DNA of 64,000 bases from Arthrobacter sp. fls2-241-R2A-200 (GTDB taxonomy: Bacteria > Actinomycetota > Actinomycetes > Actinomycetales > Micrococcaceae), in contig NZ_JARVRJ010000012.1 of NCBI RefSeq assembly GCF_030209745.1, positions 1-64,000 of the forward strand, given 5' to 3'. The notes beneath the pieces are model-generated. The model did no database searches. It had not been told where the DNA came from and was given only the letters and a program-made list of their open reading frames with translations. Positions 63,697 to 64,000 of this stretch are shown here, piece after piece; positions within the stretch are counted from its first letter, which is position 1, and each line of letters opens with the position of its first letter. The position numbers were made by a program, and so were the translations under genes.

Positions 63697-64000
63697 AAAC
63701 GTGGGTTGACTTGGTTGCCATCAGGCTCGCCCCCCAATGACTTCCAAACAGGCGTGGTCTCCGGGACCCCCTTCGCAGTCGGTGCTGTTGCAATGTTCTT
63801 CTGGGCGCGTCATGACGACCGCTCAGGTGAGCGCCTCTGGCATGTGGTCGGACCACTCGCTCGTGCGGGGGTCAACACCATCGGCGCCACTTCCGGCCTC
63901 GTCGGACCATACCTGACCGGATGGCTGCTTGATGCGACGGGATCCTCCCAGATCGCTATGTTGATCGTTGGCCTCCTGCTCTTGCTGGGAGCGCTCCTGC
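63697..64000 (+). pseudogene. Decayed ACS-type MFS transporter (runs off the right edge)
   Basis: The frame starting at 63697 has no start signal near it but reads as MFS pieces: RGLTWLP, then DFQTGVVSGTPFAVGAVAM, WARHDDRSGERLWHV (the helix 6-8 loop motif of the anion:cation symporter group) and, joined directly to it, GVNTIGATSGLVGPYLTGW and LLDATGSSQIAMLIVGLLLLLGALL, which normally lie about 90 residues later. So at least one internal deletion, after HVVGP (about 63855-63865), and probably a second near 63720 have removed the middle and the N-terminal half. The rest continues outside the window. Confidence 0.7.

Overview
The window reads as chromosomal DNA of a high-GC actinobacterium of the Arthrobacter/Paenarthrobacter group. 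The base for this is the strong G/C third-position bias, the use of ATG/GTG/TTG starts, the order dacB - metalloprotease - tilS - hpt - ftsH - folEPBK - panC, and a dimethylglycine oxidase with exactly the length (830 aa) and catalytic residues of the Arthrobacter globiformis enzyme. I see no rRNA, tRNA, insertion sequence, prophage or CRISPR array.

Region 1 (1-15500, minus strand): a housekeeping run reading dacB, a zinc metalloprotease (DUF2342), tilS, hpt, ftsH, then the folate genes folE-folP-folB-folK, a DUF3180 membrane protein, two PH-domain membrane proteins, a DUF2520 dehydrogenase-like protein, panC and a DHA2-type exporter. Most joints are a few bases apart or overlap. ppa diverges from dacB. 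Region 2 (16.3-20.3 kb): a SatD-like regulator, a three-gene membrane/stress operon (284-aa protein, holin-X-like, DUF3618) and a divergent FUSC-type membrane protein sharing a strong palindrome.

Region 3 (20.3-32.1 kb): a sugar locus that is unusual for a Gram-positive. One minus-strand operon with 4-bp overlaps holds GmhB-like phosphatase, GT9, two GT4-type glycosyltransferases, GmhA-like isomerase and HldE-like kinase/nucleotidyltransferase, followed by an SDR. Around it lie a second HldE-like gene, an epimerase-like gene and two more GT9 genes. Together they could make an ADP-heptose and place it on a surface glycan.

Region 4 (32.1-51.2 kb): a general-stress sigma factor and a GAF-ANTAR protein, then a glycine-betaine/one-carbon block. 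GbcA/GbcB would demethylate glycine betaine to dimethylglycine, releasing formaldehyde, and dimethylglycine oxidase goes on to sarcosine, loading the C1 unit on tetrahydrofolate. FolD, a cyclodeaminase-family protein and PurU would carry this to formate, an FdhF/YdeP-type molybdoenzyme may oxidise formate, and FdhA oxidises formaldehyde. PdxS, LysR, GntR and IclR regulators and an MHS transporter sit among them. Sarcosine oxidase and glyA are not in the window.

Region 5 (51.3-64 kb): single genes and small sets, namely a Cof-type HAD phosphatase, serS, a lipid kinase, pheA, a rhodanese, an amidase, a POT peptide transporter, a DUF4190 protein, an SDR, pgm, a TetR regulator and, at the right edge, a decayed MFS transporter.

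A pattern across the whole window is a high number of short tandem duplications (2-4 copies of about 11-46 bp) at gene ends, gene starts and protein linkers. Many have exactly 15-bp units, and several copy a stop codon.
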